A DNA stretch of 64,000 nucleotides from Gordonia sp. KTR9 (GCF_000143885.2 NC_018581.1:5332001-5396000); one strand, 5' to 3'. Counted from the first letter of the stretch, positions 15,844-24,342 are shown. Numbers and translations are program-made. Notes: a model not told the origin generated them from the sequence alone.

Positions 15844-17202
15844 TCAGAACGCCGTCAGGTACTTGTCGACCTCCCACGGCGTGACCGCCGCGTGCCAGTC
15901 GAAGAACTCGTCGCGCTTGAGTCCGGCGAAGTACGCCGAGACCCGCTGCTGATCGTCCGGCCAGTCCTCCGGGAGTGCGGCGTCGAGCGCGCCGGCGACC
16001 ACCGTGTCGGTCTCGAGCGCCTCCACCGCGTGCAGCAGGGTGAGCGGGAGTTCGGCGATGTGGCCGGGACAGTTCCCGACGGCACCGGGATCGAGACTCC
16101 GCTTGATGCCGTCGAGTCCCGCTCCCAGGAGGGCGGCGACGGCCAGGTACGGATTCGCCGAACCGTCGCCACCGCGCAGTTCCACGCGTTGCTCGTCGGG
16201 CACCCGGATGTAATGCGTGCGGTCGTTGCCGCCGTAGGTGGCCCGCCGCGGAGCCCAGGACGCCCCCGAGCGGGTCGCGGTCGCCCCGGTTCGCTTGTAC
16301 GAGTTGACCGTCGGTGCGATGACGGCCTGGAGCGCGGGCGCGTGCTCCAGGATTCCGCCGATGAATCCGTAGGCCGTCTCCGACAGCCCCAGGCCGCGTT
16401 CGTCGTCGGTGACCTCGGGGAACACCGGGTCACCCGCCCGCGTCAGCGACAGGTGGAAGTGCAATCCCGATCCGGTGCGCTCGGCGAAGGGCTTCGGCAT
16501 GAAGGTCGCGATCATGCCCCGCTCCGCGGCCAGGGCCGAGAGCAGGTAGCGGAGCGTGACGACGCGGTCGGCGGTCGTCAGAGCGTCGGAGTAGGCGAAG
16601 TTCTGCTCGAACTGACCGTTGCCGTCTTCGTGGTCGTTGGCGTAGTTGCTCCAGCCGAGCTGGTTCATCGCGGTGGACACGGTGGTCAGGTGCTCGTACA
16701 TGCGGGTCAGCCCGCGGACGTCGTAGCACGGCTGATCCGAGTCGTCGGCGGCGTCGGCGGTCACCAACGACCCGTCGGCAGCCCGCTTGAGGAGGAAGTA
16801 CTCGACCTCCGCGCCGACCCACGGCTCGAAGCCTGCGTCCGCGGTCTGCGCGATGAGGGCCTTGAGGATGTTGCGGGGCGCGAAGGGCCAGGGCTTGCCC
16901 TCGACATGCGGATCGCACTGGACGACGGCGAGGCCCTCTTTGATGAACGGGATGGGCAGGAAGGAACGGACGTCGGGGATGGCGATGAGGTCGGGGTCCT
17001 TCGGCTCCTGCCCGATGGCACCGACGGCGTATCCGGCGAAACCGACTCCATCGGTGGCCAATTCGTCCACGGCCTCCACCGGCACCAGCTTGGCGCAGGG
17101 TTTGCCGCGGAGATCGACGAACATCGCGAGGATGAACTTGGTGCCGTGCGTCGCGCAGAGATCGGCGAGGTCGCCGGTCGTCGTCTCGGTGGTTGTCATC
17201 AT
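15844..17202 (-). CDS. glnT: Glutamine synthetase-like, GlnT / gamma-glutamylmethylamide synthetase type
   Basis: A 452-residue glutamine synthetase-superfamily enzyme. It has the beta-grasp N-terminus (LRGKPCAKLVPVEAV) and catalytic motifs EVEYFLLKR, NDHEDGNGQFEQNF, GSGLHFHLSL, APTVNSYKR and RVELRGGDGSANPYLAVAAL. The gene neighbours (glxB, glxC, glxD) match glnT-type clusters and the methylotroph gmaS-mgsABC cluster, where the enzyme ligates methylamine or another amine to glutamate. Either true glutamine synthesis or amine ligation is possible. GGAGCAC before the double ATG is a weak ribosome site. It is the first gene of the operon, under a GlnR-type box. Confidence 0.87.
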   Translation of the reverse strand: MMTTTETTTGDLADLCATHGTKFILAMFVDLRGKPCAKLVPVEAVDELATDGVGFAGYAVGAIGQEPKDPDLIAIPDVRSFLPIPFIKEGLAVVQCDPHVEGKPWPFAPRNILKALIAQTADAGFEPWVGAEVEYFLLKRAADGSLVTADAADDSDQPCYDVRGLTRMYEHLTTVSTAMNQLGWSNYANDHEDGNGQFEQNFAYSDALTTADRVVTLRYLLSALAAERGMIATFMPKPFAERTGSGLHFHLSLTRAGDPVFPEVTDDERGLGLSETAYGFIGGILEHAPALQAVIAPTVNSYKRTGATATRSGASWAPRRATYGGNDRTHYIRVPDEQRVELRGGDGSANPYLAVAALLGAGLDGIKRSLDPGAVGNCPGHIAELPLTLLHAVEALETDTVVAGALDAALPEDWPDDQQRVSAYFAGLKRDEFFDWHAAVTPWEVDKYLTAF

Positions 17203-17261
17203 GTGCTCCGGGGGTCGACTCTAGGGGCTTTCGGTCCGCGTGTCCACTCTTGTGAACCTTT

Positions 17262-17278
17262 GTCTATTATTAGTAGAC
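17262..17278. promoter_or_regulatory. 17-bp inverted repeat in the glnT promoter region
   Basis: GTCTATTATTAGTAGAC consists of perfect GTCTA/TAGAC arms around 7 AT-rich bases. On the minus strand this AT-rich stretch is also the best -10 candidate for glnT, so a bound repressor would block the promoter. The XRE-cupin protein is a possible ligand, by inference. Confidence 0.45.
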
Positions 17279-17287
17279 CTACTGGTT

Positions 17288-17325
17288 GTTTCGACCCTGT
17301 TTCGGCTCCGTGAGCGGTACGTGTC
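17288..17325 (-). promoter_or_regulatory. GlnR-type operator upstream of glnT
   Basis: Read on the minus strand: GACAC-N6-CTCAC-N6-GAAAC-N6-GAAAC, four half-sites at exact 11-bp steps. GlnR of Streptomyces and Mycobacterium binds GnnAC/GAAAC half-sites with 6-bp spacers. It lies 86-123 bp upstream of the glnT start, the place for an activator. Confidence 0.6.
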
Positions 17326-17362
17326 GGTTTGTCCGACAACGATGTCCGCGCGGGAGCAACGC

Positions 17363-17407
17363 AGACGGCTCGGGGGCCCACCGTCGAACGGTGGACCCCC
17401 GAGCCGT
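17363..17407 (-). terminator. Terminator after amt
   Basis: Arms 17363-17383 and 17387-17407 form a 20-bp stem with one C/A mismatch and a CGA loop, starting 17 bp past the amt stop. It separates the demethylase-amt operon from the glnT promoter. There is no U-tract. Confidence 0.75.
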
Positions 17408-17423
17408 CGTGTGCAGGCGTCGA

Positions 17424-18794
17424 TCAGACCCCGGCCGGTGGTGCCGAGGCCGGCGAGGACGCCGGCATCGCCTCCTCCACCCGTTCTGCCGCTCGAGCCG
17501 GTGACATCGTCGAGAGTCCGCCGGCGTGTCCGACAGAAGCGCTGGGGATCTCGTAGGCGGTCTCGGCGTGCAGTACGGCGTCGAGACCGGTCATCTCGGT
17601 CTCCTCGTCGACGCGCAGGCCCATCAGCTTGTCCAGTCCCTTGGCGATCAGCCAGGTCATCACGAACGAGTAGGTGCAGGTGATGACGATGCCGGCGAGT
17701 TCGCGCCAGACGATGTCGACGGGCCCGCCGAACAGGATTCCCTGGACACCGGCCGGCGCCGCCTCGGTGGCGAACAGCACGATGCAGAGGGTTCCGACGA
17801 TGCCGCCGACACCGTGCACGGCGAAGGCGTCCAGCGTCTCGTCGATCTTGAGCCTGTTCTTGAAGCTCAGCAGGAATGCGACGACCGCGGCGGCGAAGAT
17901 GCCGACGAGGAGCGCACCGAGCGGTGCCATGCTGCTGGCCGCGGGGGTGATGCCGACGAGGCCGGCGATGGTGCCGGTGATCATGCCGAGCGAGGTGACG
18001 TGCCCCTCACGCCACTTCTCGATGATCGCGAAGCCGATCATGCCCGCCGAGCCGGCCAGCAGCGTGTTCAGGATGACGGCCTGCGCCAGGAAGTTAGCGC
18101 CGAGCGCACAGCTGCCGTTGAACCCGAACCAGCCGAAGAACAGGATGCCGCCGCCCATGATGGTCATCGGCACGTTGTGTGGACGTTCCATCCGTCGCTT
18201 GCGGGCACCGAGCACCACCGCCAGCGCGAGTGCTGCGACACCGGCGTTCATGTGGACCGCGGTTCCGCCCGCGTAGTCGACGATCTCGAGGTCGTTGAGC
18301 AGGAAGCCGCCGCTGTAGTTGTCGTCGACGTCGGCCGCGAAGACCCAGTGCGCCACCGGGAAGTACACCACCAGAAGCCAGATCGGAGCGAAGACGAGCC
18401 AGGACGAGAACTTCATCCGGCCGGCCGCGCCGCTGGCCACGATCGCGATCGTGATGGCCGCGAACAGGATGAACCAGGCTGCGAAGTACAGGGTCTGGGT
18501 GGCGCCGGAGGCGTCGTCGGTGAGCCAGTTGGTCAGTCCGATGTAGTCGGTCGGGTTGCCGATGATGCCCCACCCGCCTACCGACGGACCGGACACCAGC
18601 CCGTGTCCGATCACGACGTAGAGAACCGCCGTGATCGCCAGGGTGGACATGACCATCGTCATGATGTTGAGGACGTTCTTCGATCCGACCATGCCACCGT
18701 AGAAGAAGGCCAGGCCGGGGAACATCAGCAGGACGAAGACGAAGGCCGCCAGCATCCATGCCAGGTCGGCATTGGCGGCGAGTATGGGTTCCAT
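17424..18794 (-). CDS. amt: Ammonium transporter (Amt/MEP family)
   Basis: A 456-residue membrane protein with 11 expected helices. Family landmarks include FFYGGMVGSKNVLNIMTMV, GGTAVHMNAGVAALALAVVLG, GWFGFNGSCALGAN and DAFAVHGVGGIVGT, which hold the conserved pore His residues. It imports ammonium and possibly methylammonium. It begins 65 bp after the second N-demethylase gene, so it is probably the last gene of the cupin-demethylase operon, and it ends at a strong terminator. The C-terminal tail is polar and slightly long. Confidence 0.9.
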   Translation of the reverse strand: MEPILAANADLAWMLAAFVFVLLMFPGLAFFYGGMVGSKNVLNIMTMVMSTLAITAVLYVVIGHGLVSGPSVGGWGIIGNPTDYIGLTNWLTDDASGATQTLYFAAWFILFAAITIAIVASGAAGRMKFSSWLVFAPIWLLVVYFPVAHWVFAADVDDNYSGGFLLNDLEIVDYAGGTAVHMNAGVAALALAVVLGARKRRMERPHNVPMTIMGGGILFFGWFGFNGSCALGANFLAQAVILNTLLAGSAGMIGFAIIEKWREGHVTSLGMITGTIAGLVGITPAASSMAPLGALLVGIFAAAVVAFLLSFKNRLKIDETLDAFAVHGVGGIVGTLCIVLFATEAAPAGVQGILFGGPVDIVWRELAGIVITCTYSFVMTWLIAKGLDKLMGLRVDEETEMTGLDAVLHAETAYEIPSASVGHAGGLSTMSPARAAERVEEAMPASSPASAPPAGV

Positions 18795-18859
18795 GAGCGA
18801 TCTTTCGGTTCAGGGACTCTACGAGAAGTCGAGGTGTTCGGGACCTGAGCTCACGGGCA

Positions 18860-19861
18860 TCATTGACCGCGTAGATATGCGACGACGCTGTCGCGGTAGT
18901 CGAGGAATCCCTTGTAGGCGGCGATGTCCTCGCCGAGCGTCTCGATGACGGTCGCCAGCTGACCGGCCCACTCGGGTATTCGCTTCACGTCCTCGAGTGA
19001 GGCCATGAATGTCCGAATATTGAACGTCACCGCACCCGACATCGGCAACCGGACGAAGTGTTCGAGCTCGATTCGCAGTCGTGCGCGGGCGAAATCGCCG
19101 TCGGCGACCATGCCCGGGACGTCGGCTGCCCACTCCGGCAGTTCCTCGAGGCTGACGTCGAGCTTGTGCGAGTCCGACGCCGACAGCGTCCAGTTCACCC
19201 GGCGATACACCTGATCGGCGGGTAGCCTGCGCAGGAACTGCTCGGCGCGGGCGACGATGCCTTCGCGGAGCATGCGGGGAACGGGCGCGTGGATCTGGTA
19301 CATGTCCATGCCGACGTCGAACGACACCGACCAGGCGGCGGCGAACGTGACCACGCCTGCATCGAAGTACAGGTGTCCGTCGCGTTCGGTGACGAGGAGC
19401 AGGTCGTCGGGTACCTCCCGCGCCAGGAACTCCATCGGTCCGCACGGGAGAGTGGCCGCGTCGCCGAGGACGAACTCCTGGTCTGTGCCGAGAAGCCGGT
19501 TGCGCCAATGCAATCGGCCGTCGCCGTGCTCGGTCAAGGTCATATCGTCGGGATAGGCGTGGCCGAGATCGCGGAGGTAGTACAGCAGCAGGTCCCAGCA
19601 CGCGAGTTCCATACCGGGGAGCACCCGCACCCGTGTCGGATCGGCGTCGAGGATGCGACGCCGCTCGGCCATGATCTCCAGATACTCCGCACCGCCCAGA
19701 TCGACCAGGTGCCTGCCCCATTCGCCCGCACGCGTCGCGTGGGGGATGCGCGCCGGTTCGACGTTCACGCTGTAGGAGAACTCTTCCAGGTCGTCCGGGA
19801 AGGGCCAGGGCAGGTTCGCCAGGTGATCCACCTTCCGGGTCGGAAACGAATCGATGCTCAC
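18860..19861 (-). CDS. Heme-dependent oxidative N-demethylase-like subunit (DUF3445), second copy
   Basis: A 333-residue DUF3445 protein, the family of the heme PAS-fold subunit of dimethylamine N-demethylase (HODM). It starts SIDSFPTRKVDHLANLPWPF and has ARIPHATRAGEWGRHLVDLGG, FDAGVVTFAAAWSVSFDVGM, IHAPVPRMLREGIVARAEQF and YRRVNWTLSAS, stretches also found in the other DUF3445 protein of this operon. Its GTG start overlaps the stop of reductase 2 (GTGA, 19858-19861). It lacks the C-terminal Cys domain present in the paralogue. Expected reaction: oxidative removal of an N-methyl group as formaldehyde; the substrate is inferred. Confidence 0.85.
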   Translation of the reverse strand: MSIDSFPTRKVDHLANLPWPFPDDLEEFSYSVNVEPARIPHATRAGEWGRHLVDLGGAEYLEIMAERRRILDADPTRVRVLPGMELACWDLLLYYLRDLGHAYPDDMTLTEHGDGRLHWRNRLLGTDQEFVLGDAATLPCGPMEFLAREVPDDLLLVTERDGHLYFDAGVVTFAAAWSVSFDVGMDMYQIHAPVPRMLREGIVARAEQFLRRLPADQVYRRVNWTLSASDSHKLDVSLEELPEWAADVPGMVADGDFARARLRIELEHFVRLPMSGAVTFNIRTFMASLEDVKRIPEWAGQLATVIETLGEDIAAYKGFLDYRDSVVAYLRGQ

Positions 19862-20856
19862 AGGTCCACCTCGATGTCCTGGCCGCGCGACACACAGCAC
19901 AACAAGGCGTCGCCCATGGCCTTCTCGTCGTCGGTCAATACGAAGTCGCGGTGCTCGATCCGGCCGCGTCGGACGGGGATTCGGCATTCGCCGCACACGC
20001 CCTGACGGCACCGGTTGGGCACCGGGACCCCGTTGTCGAGCAGCCGCTGCAACAGTGACACACCCGCGGGTACGTCGACACGGGCACCGGAGGACGCGAC
20101 GGTCACCGTGAACGGATCGCCGGGGTCCTGTTCCGGCGCCGTGAAGCGCTCGAGATGGACCCGCGCGCTCGGCCACCCGGCGGCCTCCGCGAGCTGTGTG
20201 TAGGTCTCGAGCAGCGACGTGGGACCGCAGGCGTAGGCGTGCGTGCCGAGCGGCTGGGCACGCAACCGGTCGGCGATGACCTCCACGGTGGCCGCGGCAC
20301 CGGACACCTCGTGCAGGGTCACGGTGGGTTGCGCCGCGAGTGCACGCAGGTCGTCGATGTGCGCACCGCACCCCCGACGATAGGAGTACACGATGTCCGC
20401 CCGACGTCCGTCGCGAGCGAGCGCACGGGCGTGGGACAACACCGGGGTCACCCCTATCCCGCCCGCCACCAGCAGCGCACCGTGCTGGTCGAGGACCGGC
20501 GGGAACATCGAACGCGGGCCCTCGATCTCGACGACGGCGTCCTCGACGAGGTTGTCGTGCAACCAGTCCGAGCCGCCGCCGGCACCGCGTCGCATCACCG
20601 AGATGCCGTAGCTCGTCGGGTACATCCCGTCGTCGACGAGCGAGTACGCATTCCGCTGCCCGCCGGCGGACACGATCAGATGACTGCCCGGCTGGTATGA
20701 GGTGAGGTACGGCGCCGCGTCGTCGGCCGGCCCGAACCGGAAGTGTGTCACCTCGTCGGTGAGCCGTCGTACCGCGAGGACCCGCATCGGTCGCGGACCC
20801 GTCACATAGGCGGGATGGAGGTGGGCCGGGTACTCCCCCACGACGACCGCGGTCAT
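19858..20856 (-). CDS. PDR/VanB-type oxidoreductase (flavin, NAD, 2Fe-2S), second copy
   Basis: A 332-residue one-component reductase in the order flavin-binding, NAD-binding (GGIGVTPVLS) and C-terminal plant-type 2Fe-2S ferredoxin domain (CRQGVCGEC, Cys283/288/291 and 321). The flavin domain carries RNAYSLVDDG. This matches the reductase of dimethylamine monooxygenase and phthalate-dioxygenase-type systems. It would pass electrons from NAD(P)H to the adjacent heme demethylase. ATG 20856 overlaps the preceding stop (ATGA) and its stop overlaps the next start (GTGA), so it is tightly coupled to both DUF3445 genes. Confidence 0.88.
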   Translation of the reverse strand: MTAVVVGEYPAHLHPAYVTGPRPMRVLAVRRLTDEVTHFRFGPADDAAPYLTSYQPGSHLIVSAGGQRNAYSLVDDGMYPTSYGISVMRRGAGGGSDWLHDNLVEDAVVEIEGPRSMFPPVLDQHGALLVAGGIGVTPVLSHARALARDGRRADIVYSYRRGCGAHIDDLRALAAQPTVTLHEVSGAAATVEVIADRLRAQPLGTHAYACGPTSLLETYTQLAEAAGWPSARVHLERFTAPEQDPGDPFTVTVASSGARVDVPAGVSLLQRLLDNGVPVPNRCRQGVCGECRIPVRRGRIEHRDFVLTDDEKAMGDALLCCVSRGQDIEVDL

Positions 20857-22385
20857 GCGTCGTCTCCCACGGCGGAACCGAGGAAGCCACCGATCACGGG
20901 CGAATGATGTTCGTGCACCTCGAGATCCCGAGCACAACCGGGACACGCGACGGTACCGCCGACGACCGCGTCGACACGGAAGGTGTCACGACAGTGCGCG
21001 CAGTAGAGCGGCAGGTCGCGCGTGTGGGTGACGTACGACGACAACTCCGCCGCCACCGCGCCGGCGGCACGCGCCATCGCCAGCGCGGTCAGCACCTCGT
21101 ACTGCCCACCGGTCACCAGGATCCGGGTGCCGGTGCGGCACTCGTCCAGGGCCGAGCGCAGGGCGGAACGGTCGTGCGACCCGACGAGCGTGTCCAGGAC
21201 CAGCAACCGCGTCTGGCCGGCCGCCTCGGCCGCTCCGACCCAGTTCCGGGACACGTGCGCGACTTCGGCGTCGTCCCCGATCGCCACGATGAGAAAGGCC
21301 GAGCCGGTGGTGTCGACGGCCGGCGGCGAGGCGGGCCAGCGTGGCATGCCGGGTCCGGGTGTCGCGGTCGGCGCGGGTGCGGCGGCACGAAGCCACTGTG
21401 CCGCACGATCGCGGAACTTGATGATGCCCTTGTAATCGGCCATGTCGCCGGGCAATTCGGCCAGCACCTCGGCGGATCGTCGACGCCACGCCTCGACGGT
21501 CGCGAGTTGTTCGAGCGATAGCATGTAGGTCCGGATCAGGAACATCACCGCACCCGAATCGGGGAGCCGGATGAGATGTTGCACCTCGACGCGGAGATGC
21601 ACTCGCCTGCCGAACTCGTCGTCGGGCACCTGCTGGATCGTCTCCCGGTCGGGTCCCCACTCGTGATAGATCTCGGTCGAGACGTCGAGTCGGCGGTCGA
21701 TCGTCAGGGTCCAGTTGGTCCGTCGGTAGGGCTCATGGGGTTGGAGACGTTTGAGGAATTCGTGCGCGCGCGTGATGACGCCCTCCTGGCGTACGCGCGG
21801 CACCGGCCCGTGGATCTCGAGAAAGCTCATCCCGACGTCGAATCCGAAGCTCCAGTCGGCGGCGAAGGTGACGACCCCGGCGTCGACGAAGAGCTGATCG
21901 TTGCGCTGGTCGAGGAGTGCGATGTCCTCCTGGACCTGAGAGGTGATGTACCGCAACGGCTCCTCGGGGAGAGTCGCGGGGTCGCCGTAGCGGAAGTGCT
22001 GCTCGATCCCCAGGATGTCGTTGCACCACGACCAGGTGTCGGCTCCGGTCGACCGGAGCCGCATCTGGTCGGGGTAGGTCGCGTCGAGCTCGCGCATCAT
22101 GGTCAACATCGCATCCCACGCGGCCGGGACCATGTGCGGCAACACCGCGTGACGGGTCGGATCGGTGGCGAGGATCATCGCACGCCGGTCGAGCTCGGCG
22201 CGGTACTCCGAATCGACGTCGACGACTGCAGCACCCCACCGGCCCGCGGCGGTGGTCACCGGCACCTGGGCCGGCTCGACGTTCGTGCTGTACCGATAGC
22301 GGTCTTCGGGGAACGGGAACGGGAAACCGGCGACGAGGTCCGGCATCGTGCCGGCTCCGGTCGGCGGGTCGAACAGGGTCGTCAC
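20853..22385 (-). CDS. DUF3445 N-demethylase subunit fused to a DmmA-like Cys domain
   Basis: A 510-residue fusion. Residues 1 to about 340 are a DUF3445 heme N-demethylase subunit (PFPFPEDRYRYSTNVEPAQV; FVDAGVVTFAADWSFGFDVG). A Pro/Ala linker follows, then a domain (about 365-510) that parallels the neighbouring DmmA-like protein and ends with two CxxC pairs (Cys462/465 and 481/484: CAHC and CPGC). The Cys pairs suggest a metal or Fe-S site. GTG 22385 overlaps the stop of reductase 1 (GTGA). Fusion of two subunits that are separate in the same operon supports their physical association. Confidence 0.85.
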   Translation of the reverse strand: MTTLFDPPTGAGTMPDLVAGFPFPFPEDRYRYSTNVEPAQVPVTTAAGRWGAAVVDVDSEYRAELDRRAMILATDPTRHAVLPHMVPAAWDAMLTMMRELDATYPDQMRLRSTGADTWSWCNDILGIEQHFRYGDPATLPEEPLRYITSQVQEDIALLDQRNDQLFVDAGVVTFAADWSFGFDVGMSFLEIHGPVPRVRQEGVITRAHEFLKRLQPHEPYRRTNWTLTIDRRLDVSTEIYHEWGPDRETIQQVPDDEFGRRVHLRVEVQHLIRLPDSGAVMFLIRTYMLSLEQLATVEAWRRRSAEVLAELPGDMADYKGIIKFRDRAAQWLRAAAPAPTATPGPGMPRWPASPPAVDTTGSAFLIVAIGDDAEVAHVSRNWVGAAEAAGQTRLLVLDTLVGSHDRSALRSALDECRTGTRILVTGGQYEVLTALAMARAAGAVAAELSSYVTHTRDLPLYCAHCRDTFRVDAVVGGTVACPGCARDLEVHEHHSPVIGGFLGSAVGDDA

Positions 22386-23383
22386 AGCGGAACCTCCAGT
22401 GTGGTTGCGGCGGCCGCGCGTGAGACGCACGGCATGATGGCGTTGCCCGCGTCCTTCTCCTCGGTGCTCAGGTAGAGGTCACGGTGGATCGGGGCGCCAC
22501 CGACAACGGGTATGCGGCACTGCCCGCACACCCCCTGCCGGCAGAGGTTCGGCACGGCGACGCCGTCGCTCTCGAGGGCATCCAGCATGCTGGTCCCCGA
22601 CGGCACGTCGACCGTTCGGCCCGAGGCCGTCAGCGCCACGCGGAACGGGTCGCCGTCGTCGAGGGCGCCGACACCGAACCGCTCGAAATGCACTCGCGAC
22701 CCGGGCCAGCCGGCATCCGTGGCGGCGGCGACCACCGCATCGATCATCGCGGACGGTCCGCAGACGTACAGGTGCGTCCCGATCGGTTGCCGCCGAAGTG
22801 CGTGTGACAGGCGGTCGGTGAAAGAGACACGGTCGGTGAACAATTCGGCACGCGACCCGGCGAGTGCGGTGACCTCGTCGAGATGCGCCGCCGCCGACTC
22901 GCGAAAGACGTAGAGAAGCTGGACATCACGATGCCAACGGGCCGCCGCGCGGAGGTGTGACACCATCGGCGTGATCCCGATCCCACCGGCGATCAGGAGG
23001 TGTTTGCGCGCCCGGGCGATCGGTGCGAACGCGCTGCGCGGCAGCCCCACCGGCACGACCGCGCCGACGTCGAGTTCGTCGTGAAGCCACCGTGATCCAC
23101 CGTTCCCGTCGTGGAGGCGGAGCACCGAGATCGAGTACTCCGACGGATGTGTGCCGTCGCCGGTGAGGCTGTAGGCGTTGGTGGCGGCGCCCGCGTGCAC
23201 GACCAGGTGGCTGCCCGGGACGTAGCCGGGCAGCGGCCGTCCGCCCGGGTCGGCGAAGGTGATCGTGCGGATGTCTCGCGACGGCGCGCTGACGGCGGTC
23301 ACGACGAGGTCCATCGTCGTCGCGGCGGATGCCCGGCGCGGGACGGACTCGGTCATGCTCATCTCGGCGACTCCGGTGTTCAT
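22382..23383 (-). CDS. PDR/VanB-type oxidoreductase (flavin, NAD, 2Fe-2S), first copy
   Basis: A 333-residue reductase with flavin domain (TNAYSLTGDG), NAD domain (GGIGITPMVSHLR) and C-terminal 2Fe-2S domain with Cys281, 286, 289 (CRQGVCGQC) and 319. It is a clear paralogue of the reductase at 19858-20856. In dimethylamine monooxygenase this protein type supplies electrons to the heme subunit. ATG 23383 overlaps the DmmA-like stop (ATGA); its stop overlaps the fusion gene start (GTGA). Confidence 0.88.
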   Translation of the reverse strand: MNTGVAEMSMTESVPRRASAATTMDLVVTAVSAPSRDIRTITFADPGGRPLPGYVPGSHLVVHAGAATNAYSLTGDGTHPSEYSISVLRLHDGNGGSRWLHDELDVGAVVPVGLPRSAFAPIARARKHLLIAGGIGITPMVSHLRAAARWHRDVQLLYVFRESAAAHLDEVTALAGSRAELFTDRVSFTDRLSHALRRQPIGTHLYVCGPSAMIDAVVAAATDAGWPGSRVHFERFGVGALDDGDPFRVALTASGRTVDVPSGTSMLDALESDGVAVPNLCRQGVCGQCRIPVVGGAPIHRDLYLSTEEKDAGNAIMPCVSRAAAATTLEVPL

Positions 23384-23949
23384 GAGACGGGTTCCTCGAC
23401 TGATTCGGTGTCCGGACAGGCCGGCTGGGCGGTCTCGGCGTCGACCATGAACCCCAGATAATGTCCGGTTCGGCGCGAGACGTGGTGGTACACGAGCAGG
23501 TCACGCCGGCATCCGGCGCACGGGACGACGTCGTCGACAGACGCGGTCGCGCGGGTGACCGATCGGCAGTGCGCGCAGAAGACCTCCACGACGACCTCCG
23601 GCGCAGAAGTCACCGGTACGACCGAGATCTCGTCGTCCTCGAGTCCGGCGCCGAGCGCGACCGCCCGCAGGGTCAGCGCCGATCCCGCATCCGCGGTTAT
23701 CCACACCCGCACGCCGACAACGGCTTCGGCCAAGGTGCCGGCGAGCTGGGCAGCAGCGGAGTCGGCGTCGGCGTGGATACGCGTGGTGGCACGCGGAGGC
23801 AGCGCTGATTCCCAGCGTGCGAGGGTCTCGACGACGTCCCCGACACCGACCAGCACGTAGGAGCTGCCGGTCGGCGCGGGCGTCGTTTCCTCGCTCGGAT
23901 CACCGGGGCGTGCCCATGTCGGCACGCTGGAGAAGGCGATCTGCGACAT
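23380..23949 (-). CDS. DmmA-like dimethylamine monooxygenase subunit
   Basis: A 189-residue protein with an alpha/beta N-terminal part and a C-terminal Cys module: CAHC (Cys125/128) and CAGC (Cys144/147), then RRDLLVYHHVSRRTGHYLGF. The same module ends the DUF3445 fusion protein two genes downstream. It corresponds to the small subunit annotated DmmA in dimethylamine monooxygenase systems; its role (electron transfer or assembly) is not established here. It starts 9 nt after the cupin stop and overlaps the reductase by 4 bp. Nothing else in the sequence gives a substrate. Confidence 0.72.
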   Translation of the reverse strand: MSQIAFSSVPTWARPGDPSEETTPAPTGSSYVLVGVGDVVETLARWESALPPRATTRIHADADSAAAQLAGTLAEAVVGVRVWITADAGSALTLRAVALGAGLEDDEISVVPVTSAPEVVVEVFCAHCRSVTRATASVDDVVPCAGCRRDLLVYHHVSRRTGHYLGFMVDAETAQPACPDTESVEEPVS

Positions 23950-23958
23950 GGCCGCGGC

Positions 23959-24342
23959 TCAGAGGAGCGTGGCGTCGCGCAGCCCGGTGTAGAAGGCGAG
24001 CGCGTAGTCGGGGGTGCTGAAGTAGATCTTCGAGCCCTTCGGGAAGAAGATCGCGTCCTTGGCCTTGGCCACCGTCTTCTGCCCGGTCTCCTTGTTCTCG
24101 AGGAGGAACTCGCCTTCGAGGACCACCTTCATCTCGTCGTACTCGTATTCGTAGTACAGCGGTTCGTCGGTGTGGCGCAGCTCGAAATAGCCGCTGCACA
24201 TGGGACTTCCGTCCGGGTTCTCGTAGACGTCGCCGATGAAGCCCTGGGTGCCCGGGTACTCGGCCTCGGGCATCTTGGGCAGATCCTCATATCCGCCGCT
24301 CGTCACGCGGAACTCCAACGCCTTGGCACTCTCGATGGTCAC
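23959..24342 (-). CDS. Cupin protein (EutQ-like)
   Basis: A 127-residue single-domain cupin with the motif region YYEYEYDEMKVVLEGEF and a later DAIFFPKGSKIYFSTPDYAL. It resembles EutQ-like cupins found with ethanolamine and methylated-amine genes. It is the first gene of the N-demethylase operon, 9 nt before the DmmA-like gene, so a role in the same pathway is likely, for example handling formaldehyde or an amine adduct; this is inference. A TGGAGGAGCAAC ribosome site lies just before the ATG at 24342. Confidence 0.78.
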   Translation of the reverse strand: MTIESAKALEFRVTSGGYEDLPKMPEAEYPGTQGFIGDVYENPDGSPMCSGYFELRHTDEPLYYEYEYDEMKVVLEGEFLLENKETGQKTVAKAKDAIFFPKGSKIYFSTPDYALAFYTGLRDATLL

